A stretch of DNA of 37,441 nucleotides from NCBI GenBank assembly GCA_017744935.1, contig JAGIAI010000066.1, positions 1 to 37,441 on the forward strand, read 5' to 3'. A program made the position numbers and the translations under genes. The notes beneath the pieces were generated by a model. The model made no database searches. It was not told the origin of the DNA and was given only the letters and a program-made list of their open reading frames with translations. Source of the stretch: Variovorax sp. GTDB lineage: Bacteria > Pseudomonadota > Gammaproteobacteria > Burkholderiales > Burkholderiaceae_C. Shown in pieces: positions 8,149-16,153 of this stretch; position 1 is the first letter of the stretch, and each line of letters begins with the position of its first letter.

Positions 8149-8739
8149 ATGGCATTCGAGAAACTGCGAATCACCGGACAAGAAGGTCAAAACTACAGGC
8201 TTGGCGAGCCCATGGAAGTCCATGACCGCGAGGCCTTCCTCGGCACGCTTCCGGTCACCGTCAGCCGCGACGGCACCGAAGTGCTGATCCAGCGCTTTCT
8301 CCCATCGGCCTTCGTGAAGAAGGAGAAGCGGAATTTCGGCCCCCTCGTGCTGCTCGAGGTCACCACGTATCTCGCCGAGCAGTTCCAGGGCCTTCAGGCC
8401 GTGAGCTACCTCCTGAGCCGCGAGATCGAGTTGCATGGCGACGGCATGAAGGTCGCCCTCGCGCGTTCGGAGTTGCTGCAGGCGATCGGCGCCGAGGCGG
8501 TGGCGATCTCGCCGCGCCCGGACTCCGAGACGCCTGGCAATTTCGTGGTGCAGGGCATCTGGGCCTACAACGAGGGCAACCTCGCCGCGCTGTGCGACTG
8601 CCTCGAGCGCGAACGGGCGATCTACCGGCAATGGGACGCCGCGGGGGAGACCGGCCAGTCCATCGTCGCGCTGCGCGATCGCCTGCGTCAGCTCCTGGCG
8701 CACGGCCCCGGCTTCAGGGGCGGCGAAGCAGCGGACTGA
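8149..8739 (+). CDS. Conserved-looking hypothetical protein
   Basis: I do not recognise this 196-residue protein. It has no signal peptide, membrane segment or Cys pairs and is rich in Glu, Leu and Arg, so a soluble cytoplasmic protein is likely. Codon use (strong third-position GC) matches its neighbours, which supports a real gene. The ATG at 8149 is favoured because the in-frame sequence upstream is Arg/His-rich and not protein-like; no strong ribosome site is visible. It sits alone, 153 bases after the amidohydrolase and convergent with the methyltransferase 18 bases away. The 153-base spacer shows no clear promoter or structure. Confidence 0.65.
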   Translation: MAFEKLRITGQEGQNYRLGEPMEVHDREAFLGTLPVTVSRDGTEVLIQRFLPSAFVKKEKRNFGPLVLLEVTTYLAEQFQGLQAVSYLLSREIELHGDGMKVALARSELLQAIGAEAVAISPRPDSETPGNFVVQGIWAYNEGNLAALCDCLERERAIYRQWDAAGETGQSIVALRDRLRQLLAHGPGFRGGEAAD

Positions 8740-8757
8740 GCACCGCGCCCGCCCGGT

Positions 8758-9384
8758 TCAGGGCTTGCGCCAGACGCTCGCGAGCCACGGCTGCTCCTCG
8801 AACGGGAGCCCGGTCGGGCGGTAGTAGTGAGCAAGCTCGACAAAGCCCGCGGAAGTCATCAGCGCCCGCCAGCCTGCGAGGTCGTGGAAGGCTCCATAGC
8901 GCTGCCCCCGCCATCCCTCCTGCCCTTCCCCGCGCGGATTGGAGCTGAACAGCACGCCGCCCGGCTTCAGCGATGTCCGCAGCTCGCCGAGCACGCGCGG
9001 CAGTTCCTGATGCGGCACATGGAACAGTGACGCATTGGCGAAGATGCCGTCGAAGCGCGATGCAGGCAGATCCAGCGACAGGAAGTTCTGCTGCCAGACC
9101 TCGCAGCCGCTGTACGCCCGCGCCATCTCCGCGAACTGTGGCGCGCCTTCGAGGCCGATCGCCACATGGCCGAGCTGCGAGAAGGTGCGCAGGTCGCGGC
9201 CCGGCCCGCAGCCGAAATCGAGGAGGGTCCAAGGCGGCGGCGCCTCGATGTGCGTCAGCAACGCCGCGATGTTCTGGCTCACGTCATGGCTGCGCGTGGC
9301 CGCCCAGAAGTCCTCGGCCAGCCCGTCGTAGTGCGCCAGCGTCAGGGATTCGATGCGTTCGAGTTCTTCGGGCGAAAGAGGCAT
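8758..9384 (-). CDS. Class I SAM-dependent methyltransferase
   Basis: A 208-residue Rossmann-fold methyltransferase. Motif I reads LLDFGCGPGRDL at about residues 51-62, followed by the acidic motif II end (GLEGAPQFAEMA), motif III-like FDGIFANASLFHVP and a late LKPGGVLFSSNPRG. It would transfer a methyl group from S-adenosylmethionine in the cytoplasm. The acceptor cannot be deduced. The gene is upstream of nothing on its strand, and follows the CBS-domain gene by 16 bases, so the two may share a transcript. Confidence 0.85.
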   Translation of the reverse strand: MPLSPEELERIESLTLAHYDGLAEDFWAATRSHDVSQNIAALLTHIEAPPPWTLLDFGCGPGRDLRTFSQLGHVAIGLEGAPQFAEMARAYSGCEVWQQNFLSLDLPASRFDGIFANASLFHVPHQELPRVLGELRTSLKPGGVLFSSNPRGEGQEGWRGQRYGAFHDLAGWRALMTSAGFVELAHYYRPTGLPFEEQPWLASVWRKP

Positions 9385-9400
9385 GCAGGGCGCGGCCGGA

Positions 9401-9841
9401 TCAAGCGTGCTCGCCGGCGATGTAATGCTGGAGCTGCTCGATGATGAAGCTTTGTTCGGAAATGATGCCCTTCACGATATCGCCGATCGAGATCAGCCCG
9501 ACCAGCTTGTCGCCGTCCATGACCGGCAGATGCCGCACGCGGCTTTCGGTCATCAGCGCCATGCACTCCTCGCTGGTCTGGTTCGGCCGCACGTAGATCA
9601 CCGCGCTGGTCATCACGTCGCGCAGGGGCGTGTCCTTGGAAGAGCGCGCCAGCAGCACGACCTTGCGCGCGTAGTCGCGTTCGGTCACGACGCCGACGAT
9701 GCGATCCCCCTCCATGACCATCAGCGCACCGACGTTTTTATCGGCCATCAGCTTGACGGCCTCGAAGACCGTCGCTGACGGCGCGATCGAGTACACCGCA
9801 GAGCTACCTTTGGCCTTCAGAATTTCAGCCACTGTCTTCAT
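9401..9841 (-). CDS. CBS-domain pair protein
   Basis: A 146-residue protein made almost entirely of two CBS domains (about residues 8-65 and 75-135), forming a single Bateman module. Typical strings are VGALMVMEGDRIVGVVTERDYARKV and RHLPVMDGDKLVGLISIGDIVK. Such modules bind adenine nucleotides or NAD and usually sense energy or redox state. No catalytic domain is attached. The ATG at 9841 is chosen over a longer in-frame form because GGAGG stands eight bases upstream (about 9850-9854). It is followed by the methyltransferase and preceded by a sirtuin gene on the same strand, 106 bases away. Partner unknown. Confidence 0.88.
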   Translation of the reverse strand: MKTVAEILKAKGSSAVYSIAPSATVFEAVKLMADKNVGALMVMEGDRIVGVVTERDYARKVVLLARSSKDTPLRDVMTSAVIYVRPNQTSEECMALMTESRVRHLPVMDGDKLVGLISIGDIVKGIISEQSFIIEQLQHYIAGEHA

Positions 9842-9947
9842 GCTTCTGACCTCCGGGATGGCAAGCGCTTCCATTCTGCGCGGCGCGCACGGCGCTCACA
9901 AGACAAACACCGACAGCGGTGCCGAAATTACGACGGGAGTTCTACTT

Positions 9948-10691
9948 TCAGGGGGCCGCACCCGGATGCGCGAGCCCCGCAAGCAGCCTCGGCAGCAGAT
10001 CTTCGGATGCCCCGCGCAACACGGCGCTGGCAGACGTGTCGAGGTGCAACGGCTCCACGTTGAGCGTGATGAGCCGGCTGCCCGCCGACAGCGCCTCCAG
10101 CGGCAGGTCGGCCGCCGGATAGACGACCGCCGTGCTGCCGACCACGATGAAGACATCGCACTCCTCCGCGGCCGTGCGCGCATCGAGCAGAACGCCCTCA
10201 TTGAGCATCTCGCCGAACATCACCACGTCGGGCCGTACGCGCGAGCCGCAGCGCGTGCACCGGTTCAGCAGCCACGGGCCGCGGCGATTGCCGCAGTGGT
10301 CGCAGCGCCAGCGGCGCAGCGAGCCATGCAGCTCGAGCACGTCCAGACAACCCGCGACGGTCAGCAGCCCGTCGACGTTCTGTGTAATGAGGCGCGTCGC
10401 CGGGCGCAGCCGCTGGAGTTGCGCCAGCGCCAGATGGCCGGGATTGGGCCGCGCGCTTTCGACCACAGCGAGACGTTGCGACCAGAACCTGGAAAAACCC
10501 GCGGGGTCGCGCTGCAGATCATCCGCATGCGAATACTGGAGCGCGTTCTGGTTCATCCACAGGCCGTCGGCATCCCGATAGGTCGGGATGCCGGAGGCCT
10601 TCGACAGCCCCGCGCCTGAAAAGACGACGATGCGCCGGGCCTCGCGCAGCAACTCGATGGCGGTCGCTAACGGTTCACGGCTTTCGGTCAT
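9948..10691 (-). CDS. Sir2-family NAD-dependent protein deacylase
   Basis: A 247-residue sirtuin. NAD-binding GAGLSKASGIPTYR spans about 26-39, TQNVDGLL is at 103-110, the catalytic histidine is H122 in LELHGS, and a zinc site is formed by C130, C133, C145 and C148. The motif usually written GTS reads GST in VVGSTAVVYP. It should remove acyl groups from lysines with consumption of NAD. The Ala-Tyr-Arg signature of CobB/SIRT5 desuccinylases is not seen. The start at 10691 gives a normal N-terminus; an ATG at 10709 adds six residues and cannot be excluded, since neither has a strong ribosome site. Divergent from the halogenase-like flavoenzyme, with 100 bases between them. Confidence 0.88.
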   Translation of the reverse strand: MTESREPLATAIELLREARRIVVFSGAGLSKASGIPTYRDADGLWMNQNALQYSHADDLQRDPAGFSRFWSQRLAVVESARPNPGHLALAQLQRLRPATRLITQNVDGLLTVAGCLDVLELHGSLRRWRCDHCGNRRGPWLLNRCTRCGSRVRPDVVMFGEMLNEGVLLDARTAAEECDVFIVVGSTAVVYPAADLPLEALSAGSRLITLNVEPLHLDTSASAVLRGASEDLLPRLLAGLAHPGAAP

Positions 10692-10791
10692 CGGATGGAT
10701 CGCGAACATTCGGCGGGGCAGTGATTCTGGCACGCGAGGCGCGCATGGTCGTCGCCGAAAATGCGAGGCTTCAACAAAGGAAGACAAGACC

Positions 10792-12120
10792 ATGGAAGGA
10801 AGTCGGGAAGACTGCGACGTGCTCGTGATCGGCGGCGGCCCCGCGGGCTCGACGGTGTCGACGCTGCTGGCGCGGCAGGGCCGCAGCGTCGTGATGCTCG
10901 AGAAAGACCATCACCCACGGTTCCACATCGGCGAATCGCTCCTGCCCGGCAATGTGGAACTGTTCGAGAAGCTCGGTGTGCGCGAAGAAGTCGACAAGAT
11001 CGGCATGCCCAAATTCGGCATCGAGTTCGTGCCGCCGGACCTCGACTACCGCAGCTACGTCGACTTCTCCGAAGGCTGGAACCCACAGAAGGATTCGGCC
11101 TGGCAGGTGAGACGCTCGGAGCTCGACGAATTGCTCTTTCGCAACGCGGCCAGGCAGGGCGCGGTCACGCTCGAAGGCGCGCGCGTTCGCCAGGTGGATT
11201 TCGACGACACCGGCGCGACGGTGCAGGCCACGCTGGAAGACGGCACCCGCCGCACCTGGCGTGCGCGCTTCGTGGTCGATGCGAGCGGGCGCGACACAGT
11301 GCTCGCCAACAAACTCAAGAGCAAGCAGAAGAACCCCGACCACAACAGCACCGCGCTCTTCGGCCACTTCCGCAATGCGCGCCGCCTCGAAGGCAGGCGC
11401 GAAGGCAACATCAGCATCTGCTGGTTCGAGCACGGCTGGTTCTGGTTCATCCCGCTGGCCGACGGCACCACCAGCGTGGGCGCGGTGTGCTGGGCCTACT
11501 ACCTGAAGGCGCGCGACAAGCCGCTGAAGGACTACTTCTTCGACACCATCGCGATGTGCCCCGAATTGCACGACCGGCTCAAGGACGCCACGCTGGTGGA
11601 CGACATGGTGCACGCGACCGGCAATTTCTCGTACTCCAGCACGCACGCCACCGGCGAGCGCTACCTGATGGTGGGCGACGCCTTCACCTTCATCGACCCG
11701 ATGTTTTCGTCGGGCGTGTTCCTCGCGATGCAGAGCGCGTTCGACGGCGCCAAGCTTGTAGGGACGGCGCTCGACCGCCCCGCCGAACTACCCGCGGCGC
11801 GCAAGGCGCTCGAGAAGCGCATGCGCGTCGGGCCGCGCGACTACTCGTGGTTCATCTACCGGGTAACCAACCCGACGATCCGCGACATGTTCATGCACCC
11901 GAACAACGTGTTCAACGCCAAGCAGGGATTGATGTCGCTACTGGCCGCCGACATCCACCACGGACCAGCCTACCGGCGGTCGCTGTTCATGTTCAAGGTG
12001 CTTTATTACTTCATCTCGGTCGTGAACTGGCGCCGCACCCTCGGCGGCTGGAAGCGGCACCGCTTCAACATCCGCGACATGGGCCCGCTGCGGGGCGAGA
12101 CGATCCTCAGGAACGAGTGA
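10792..12120 (+). CDS. FAD-dependent oxidoreductase of the flavin halogenase-like family
   Basis: A 442-residue flavoprotein. FAD-binding GGGPAGS lies at 14-20, FHIGESLLP at 44-52 and a second nucleotide motif GDAFTFIDPMFSSGV near 303-317. Two motifs of flavin-dependent halogenases are present: a lysine in the PKFG segment at K74 (equivalent in position to the catalytic lysine of tryptophan halogenases, near 79) and WFWFIP at 216-221. Family members halogenate electron-rich aromatic substrates using FADH2, but many relatives with these motifs are of unknown activity. No biosynthetic genes or flavin reductase are adjacent. The ATG at 10792 follows an AAAGGA site. The substrate is unknown and halogenation is a proposal only. 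Confidence 0.78.
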   Translation: MEGSREDCDVLVIGGGPAGSTVSTLLARQGRSVVMLEKDHHPRFHIGESLLPGNVELFEKLGVREEVDKIGMPKFGIEFVPPDLDYRSYVDFSEGWNPQKDSAWQVRRSELDELLFRNAARQGAVTLEGARVRQVDFDDTGATVQATLEDGTRRTWRARFVVDASGRDTVLANKLKSKQKNPDHNSTALFGHFRNARRLEGRREGNISICWFEHGWFWFIPLADGTTSVGAVCWAYYLKARDKPLKDYFFDTIAMCPELHDRLKDATLVDDMVHATGNFSYSSTHATGERYLMVGDAFTFIDPMFSSGVFLAMQSAFDGAKLVGTALDRPAELPAARKALEKRMRVGPRDYSWFIYRVTNPTIRDMFMHPNNVFNAKQGLMSLLAADIHHGPAYRRSLFMFKVLYYFISVVNWRRTLGGWKRHRFNIRDMGPLRGETILRNE

Positions 12121-12220
12121 CCCTGCTGCGTCCTAGGGGGATACCGGGATGAGTCAGCGATGGGTCAGCCGATAAGATCGCCGCTCCAATCTGCTTACCC
12201 CATTCGAATTCGGAGAGACC

Positions 12221-13198
12221 ATGAAGAAACTGTTCGCCTTCGCCGCGATCACCGCGGCCGTCGCTGGCGTCCATGCCCAAGATTTCCCGGGCTCCAAGAC
12301 CATCACCATGGTGGTGCCATTTGCCGCCGGCGGCCCGACCGACCGCGTGGCCCGCGACCTCGCCGAAGCCCTGCGCAAGCCATTGGGCGGCGCCACGATC
12401 GTGGTCGACAACGTCCCGGGCGCAGGCAGCTCGATCGGTGCGGCCAAGGTGGCACGCGCGACACCGGACGGCACCACGCTGCTGCTCAACCACATCGGCA
12501 TGTCGACGATCCCGACGCTGGTGCGCAACGTGCCTTTCAAGGTCGAGACCGACTTCGAATACCTCGGCATCGTGAACGACGTGCCGATGACGCTGATCTC
12601 GCGGCCCACGATGGAGGCGAACAACTACAAGGAACTCACCGCCTGGATCGCAGCCAACAAGGGCAAGATCAACCTCGGCAACGCAGGCGTGGGCTCGGCT
12701 TCGCACCTGTGCGGCCTGCTCTTCCAGGCTGCCACCAAGACCGAGATGACGCCCGTCCCGTACAAGGGCACCGCACCGGCGATCACCGACCTGATGGGCG
12801 GCCAGATCGACCTGCTGTGCGACCAGACCACGAACACCTCGCCGCAGATCGAAGCCAAGAAGGTCAAGGCCTTCGCGGTGACCACCTCCAAGCGGCTCAC
12901 TACACCGCTGCTTAAGGATCTGCCCACCCTGCAGGAGGCCGGTCTGAAGGACTTCCAGGTCACGATCTGGCACGGCCTCTACGCGCCGAAGGGCACGCCG
13001 CCGGCGATCACCAAGAAGCTCAACGACGCGCTGAAGGTCGCCCTGAAGGACCCCGAGTTCATCCGCAAGCAGGAAGGCCTCGGCGCCGTGGTGGCGACTG
13101 ACGGCCGGATCGAGCCCGAAGGCCACAAGAAGTTCGTGGCGGCGGAGATCGCCAAGTGGAGCCCGATCATCAAGGCTGCCGGCGTTTACGCAGACTGA
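12221..13198 (+). CDS. Bug/TctC-family periplasmic binding protein (first copy)
   Basis: A 325-residue extracytoplasmic receptor of the tripartite tricarboxylate transporter family, a class greatly expanded in Burkholderiales. Residues 1-19 are a signal peptide ending VHA. The mature protein begins with the family hallmarks ITMVVPFAAGGPTDRVAR and VVDNVPGAGSSIGAAKVA, and ends with the usual FVAAEIAKWSPIIKAAG segment. It binds a carboxylated solute. No TctA or TctB membrane genes are nearby, so it is an orphan receptor, as most Bug proteins are. GGAGAG stands six bases ahead of the ATG. It is followed by a strong terminator at 13218-13241. Confidence 0.92.
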   Translation: MKKLFAFAAITAAVAGVHAQDFPGSKTITMVVPFAAGGPTDRVARDLAEALRKPLGGATIVVDNVPGAGSSIGAAKVARATPDGTTLLLNHIGMSTIPTLVRNVPFKVETDFEYLGIVNDVPMTLISRPTMEANNYKELTAWIAANKGKINLGNAGVGSASHLCGLLFQAATKTEMTPVPYKGTAPAITDLMGGQIDLLCDQTTNTSPQIEAKKVKAFAVTTSKRLTTPLLKDLPTLQEAGLKDFQVTIWHGLYAPKGTPPAITKKLNDALKVALKDPEFIRKQEGLGAVVATDGRIEPEGHKKFVAAEIAKWSPIIKAAGVYAD

Positions 13199-13217
13199 CT
13201 TTAGGCAGACTGACAGA

Positions 13218-13241
13218 AGCCCCTCGATGAGGGGCTTTTTT
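13218..13241 (+). terminator. Rho-independent terminator after the first Bug gene
   Basis: A perfect 8-bp stem (AGCCCCTC / GAGGGGCT) with the three-base loop GAT, followed by a run of T (13236-13241). It lies 20 bases after the stop of the binding-protein gene and 18 bases before the LysE-type gene, so it should insulate the two. Confidence 0.92.
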
Positions 13242-13258
13242 GTGCGTAGCATCCGCGC

Positions 13259-13894
13259 ATGATCATGTTCCCGGCAGACATCCTCCTGGCGTACCTCGCG
13301 GCCTGCTTTCTCGTCGTCATCGCGCCGGGGCCGGACAACATCCTCGCGATCAGTCGCGGGCTGAGCCAGGGCAAGGTGGCTGCGTGCCTCTCGTCGCTCG
13401 GCGCGGGCCTCGGCATCATGTGCCACACGATCGCGGCGGCCCTCGGGCTTTCGCTGGTGATCCAGGCATCGCCCGTGGCGTTCGTAGCGGTCAAGGTGAT
13501 CGGCGGCTTCTACCTGCTCTGGCTCGGCTACAAGGCCCTCACCGCCCGGAACATGGTCTCGTTCAAGCCCGCGGCGCGCCTCTCCTTGCCCAGGGTGTTC
13601 ATCACGGGGTTGCTTTCGAACGTGCTGAACCCGAAGCCCGGTCTCTTCGTGCTCGCCTTCCTGCCGCAATTCGTGAGCGCAGGCCGGGGCTCCGTCACGA
13701 TACAGATGCTGGTCTACGGCGCCATCTTCGCCGTCATGACCGCCGTGATCTTCAGCGTGCTCGGCAGTTGCGCTTCCAGGCTTTCGGCGTGGCTCCAGCG
13801 GCGTCCGCGCGTCGGCGACGGCCTGAATGTCGGCGCGGGGCTGACATTCATCGCGGCGGGCCTGTCGGTGCTAGCGCTCAAGCAGCGAGCCTGA
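13259..13894 (+). CDS. LysE/RhtB-family amino acid exporter
   Basis: A 211-residue inner-membrane protein with five or six hydrophobic helices. The N-terminal helix leads into the family signature APGPDNILAISRGLSQGK at about 24-41, followed by GAGLGIMCHT and GGFYLLWLGYKAL. Members export amino acids or related metabolites using the proton gradient. A second in-frame ATG at 13265 is equally possible. The gene is monocistronic, starting just after a terminator and converging with the PQQ dehydrogenase 19 bases downstream. The exported solute cannot be told. Confidence 0.9.
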   Translation: MIMFPADILLAYLAACFLVVIAPGPDNILAISRGLSQGKVAACLSSLGAGLGIMCHTIAAALGLSLVIQASPVAFVAVKVIGGFYLLWLGYKALTARNMVSFKPAARLSLPRVFITGLLSNVLNPKPGLFVLAFLPQFVSAGRGSVTIQMLVYGAIFAVMTAVIFSVLGSCASRLSAWLQRRPRVGDGLNVGAGLTFIAAGLSVLALKQRA

Positions 13895-13913
13895 GCGCCA
13901 CGCTCCCTGCGGC

Positions 13914-16022
13914 CTACTTCGGCCGAATCGCGTCGGCCGTGCCCTGGATGAAAGCCTTGAGCTTGTCCACGTCGTCCTGCGTGAGCTTGCCCGTGAAGTC
14001 CGGCATGCCGCGCTCCATCGCCGGGCCCTTGAAGATGAACTTGTCCAGGTTCTCGATGAAGCTCGGATCCATGTAGCCGAGGTTCGGGATGTTGCCGCCG
14101 CGGTCGACCCCGGGCACGCCGTGACAGAAGACGCAGTTGCTCACGTAGAGCATCGTGCCAGCCTCGGCCTTCGCGGGGTCGTACTTCACGCCCTGCAGCA
14201 GCTTGCCCATGCGGTACTGCACGAACTCCGGCTTCGGCGCGTTGCCGCCGATGGCGAAGGTGTAGACCGTGCCCGGACCCTGCCGCTCGGTCGCGCGCTG
14301 CGCGAGACCGTAGACACCGCCCCAGCCGACAGCGATCGAGACGTACTGCTTGCCATCGACCATGTAGGTGTTCGGCGCGGCGACCACGCCTGTGCCGGTC
14401 GGCGTTTCCCAGAGCTTCTCGCCGGTCTTGGCGTTGTAGGCGACCAGTCGGCCGTCCGCCGTGCCCTGGAACACGAGGTTGCCGGCCGTTGTCAGCGTGC
14501 CGCCGTTCCATGGCGAGACGTAGTCGACAGTCCACGCCGCTTTCTGCGCGATCGGGTCCCAGGCGACGAGGCGGCCCATGGGCTTGCTCTCGGGCGGCTG
14601 CACGTTGGCGAACTTGGCGAGGTTCCAGCCCAGCGCGGCATGCGGGCGGCCCGGCGCGTTCTCGTTGAACTTCCAGTCCTTGTCGTCCATGAGGTTGATC
14701 GGCACGTGCTGCGCCGGCAGGTAGGCGTACCCCGTCTGCGGATTGAAGGACATCGGATGCCAGTTGTGCGCGCCGAACGGGCCGGGGATGCTGTCGTTGG
14801 GCTTGGTGCCTTCGCGCGCGGCGGCCACTTCGATCGGCCGGCCGTTCTTGTCATAGCCCGTGGCCCAGTTCACGTCGACGAAGTTCTTGGCGGAGATGAA
14901 CTTGCCGTTGGTGCGGTCGACGACGAAGAAGAAGCCGTTCTTCGGGGCATGCAGGATCACCTTGCGCGGCTTGCCGTCAAGCTTGATGTCAGCCAGGATC
15001 ATTGACTGGGTCGAGGTGTAGTCCCAGTTGTCGCCCGGCGTTTCCTGGTAGTGCCACACGTATTTGCCGGTGTCGGGATTGAGCGCGACGATCGACGCCA
15101 GGTACAGGTTGTCGCCCCCCTTCGGGCTGCGCTGGCTTCGCGCCCACGGCGAGCCGTTGCCGGTGCCGACGTACAGCAGGTTGAGTTCGGGGTCGTAGGC
15201 CAGCGAATCCCATGGCGTTCCGCCGCCCCCCGATTCCCAGTACTTGTTGCTCGGGTCCCAGGTCTTGGCGGCCTTGGCCATCGATGCATCTTCGTAGGGC
15301 TTCGACGGATCGCCGGGCACGGTGAACCAGCGCCATTTCTGCTCGCCCGATGCGGCGTCGTACGCCGTGATGTAGCCACGCACGCCGTACTCCGCGCCAC
15401 CGTTGCCGATCAGCACCTTGCCCTTGACCACGCGTGGCGCACCGGTGATGGTGTACGACCTCGCATGGTCGATGACGGTGTCCTTCTCCCAGACGACCTT
15501 GCCCGTGGCCGCATCCAGCGCGATCAGGCGGCCGTCGTAGGCACCCACGTAGACCTTGCCCTGGTAGATCGCCACGCCGCGGTTGACCACGTCGCAGCAG
15601 CCCCTGAAGCCCTTCGAACGGTCGACCTTCGGGTCGTAGGTCCAGAGCGCCTTGCCGGTGCGCACGTCGATCGCATGCACCACGCTCCAGGAAGCGGTGA
15701 CGTACATGATGCCGTCCACCACCAGCGGCGTGGCCTCGACGCCGCGCGTCGATTGCAGGTCATACGACCACACGAGACCGAGGTCCTTCACGTTGGCCGC
15801 GTTGACCTGGTCGAGCTTGCTGAACCGCGTCTCCGCGTAGTCCAGGCCATAGCTCGGCCAGTCGGGCGTCTTCGCCGCATTGGCGCGGATGAAGCCCCCG
15901 TCCACCTTCTGCGTCGCAGCCTTGATGTGCTCGGGAGAGCCCTTGGCAGGCTGGGCCATGGCGGTCGCCGCTCCCAGGCACAGCAACGCGCCCAGCGCCA
16001 GCGGGGCGTGAGTCTTGGTCAT
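13914..16022 (-). CDS. Quinohemoprotein alcohol dehydrogenase (PQQ, cytochrome c)
   Basis: A 702-residue periplasmic enzyme with signal peptide (about 1-23, ending AMA), an eight-bladed PQQ propeller and a C-terminal cytochrome c domain. The vicinal disulfide Cys pair that contacts PQQ is C142-C143 in FRGCC, the probable catalytic aspartate is D334 in GDNWDYT, and heme binds at C630-x-x-C633-H634 with a likely Met ligand in the ERGMPDF segment. It would oxidise primary alcohols and pass electrons internally to heme. Two residues after the catalytic Asp there is Thr336; lanthanide-dependent XoxF enzymes carry Asp there, so a calcium enzyme is expected. CAGGAG precedes the ATG. It is divergent from an AcoR-like regulator that likely controls it. 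No pqq genes are in view. Confidence 0.92.
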   Translation of the reverse strand: MTKTHAPLALGALLCLGAATAMAQPAKGSPEHIKAATQKVDGGFIRANAAKTPDWPSYGLDYAETRFSKLDQVNAANVKDLGLVWSYDLQSTRGVEATPLVVDGIMYVTASWSVVHAIDVRTGKALWTYDPKVDRSKGFRGCCDVVNRGVAIYQGKVYVGAYDGRLIALDAATGKVVWEKDTVIDHARSYTITGAPRVVKGKVLIGNGGAEYGVRGYITAYDAASGEQKWRWFTVPGDPSKPYEDASMAKAAKTWDPSNKYWESGGGGTPWDSLAYDPELNLLYVGTGNGSPWARSQRSPKGGDNLYLASIVALNPDTGKYVWHYQETPGDNWDYTSTQSMILADIKLDGKPRKVILHAPKNGFFFVVDRTNGKFISAKNFVDVNWATGYDKNGRPIEVAAAREGTKPNDSIPGPFGAHNWHPMSFNPQTGYAYLPAQHVPINLMDDKDWKFNENAPGRPHAALGWNLAKFANVQPPESKPMGRLVAWDPIAQKAAWTVDYVSPWNGGTLTTAGNLVFQGTADGRLVAYNAKTGEKLWETPTGTGVVAAPNTYMVDGKQYVSIAVGWGGVYGLAQRATERQGPGTVYTFAIGGNAPKPEFVQYRMGKLLQGVKYDPAKAEAGTMLYVSNCVFCHGVPGVDRGGNIPNLGYMDPSFIENLDKFIFKGPAMERGMPDFTGKLTQDDVDKLKAFIQGTADAIRPK

Positions 16023-16054
16023 CGTGTCGTCTCCTGTTGTTGTGGCTGAAGAAT

Positions 16055-16067
16055 GGTCCGCCGGACC
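16055..16067. repeat. Short inverted repeat upstream of the alcohol dehydrogenase
   Basis: GGTCC-GCC-GGACC, a 5-3-5 palindrome located 33 bases upstream of the dehydrogenase start. It could be a regulator site or a chance GC-rich symmetry; nothing decides between them. Confidence 0.35.
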
Positions 16068-16103
16068 GCTTTGTTCATCCTCGGGATTTCCCTAGATCGC
16101 GAC

Positions 16104-16120
16104 TGTTCCATTGCGGAACA
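16104..16120. promoter_or_regulatory. Palindrome TGTTCC-N5-GGAACA, candidate activator site
   Basis: A perfect 6-5-6 inverted repeat in the divergent spacer between the quinohemoprotein dehydrogenase and the GAF/Fis regulator, 34 bases upstream of the regulator's GTG and 82 bases upstream of the dehydrogenase start. Fis-type helix-turn-helix dimers bind symmetric sites of this kind, so it is a plausible operator for the adjacent regulator. This is inference from position and symmetry. Confidence 0.5.
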
Positions 16121-16153
16121 GATTCGGCATCTTTCCCCACTCTGGAGGCGGAA

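Noticed and set aside
10761..12152. A 463-residue plus-strand frame overlapping the halogenase-like gene
   Set aside because: Arg-rich shadow frame; the 10792-12120 frame has all FAD motifs.
12107..13669. A 520-residue open frame on the minus strand across the Bug and LysE genes
   Set aside because: It is antisense to two recognised genes and to a terminator, and its product is Arg/His/Gly-rich with no domain.
16023..16153. Sigma-54 promoter (GG-N10-GC) for the alcohol dehydrogenase
   Set aside because: No convincing match found, and the adjacent regulator lacks the AAA+ domain needed for sigma-54 activation.
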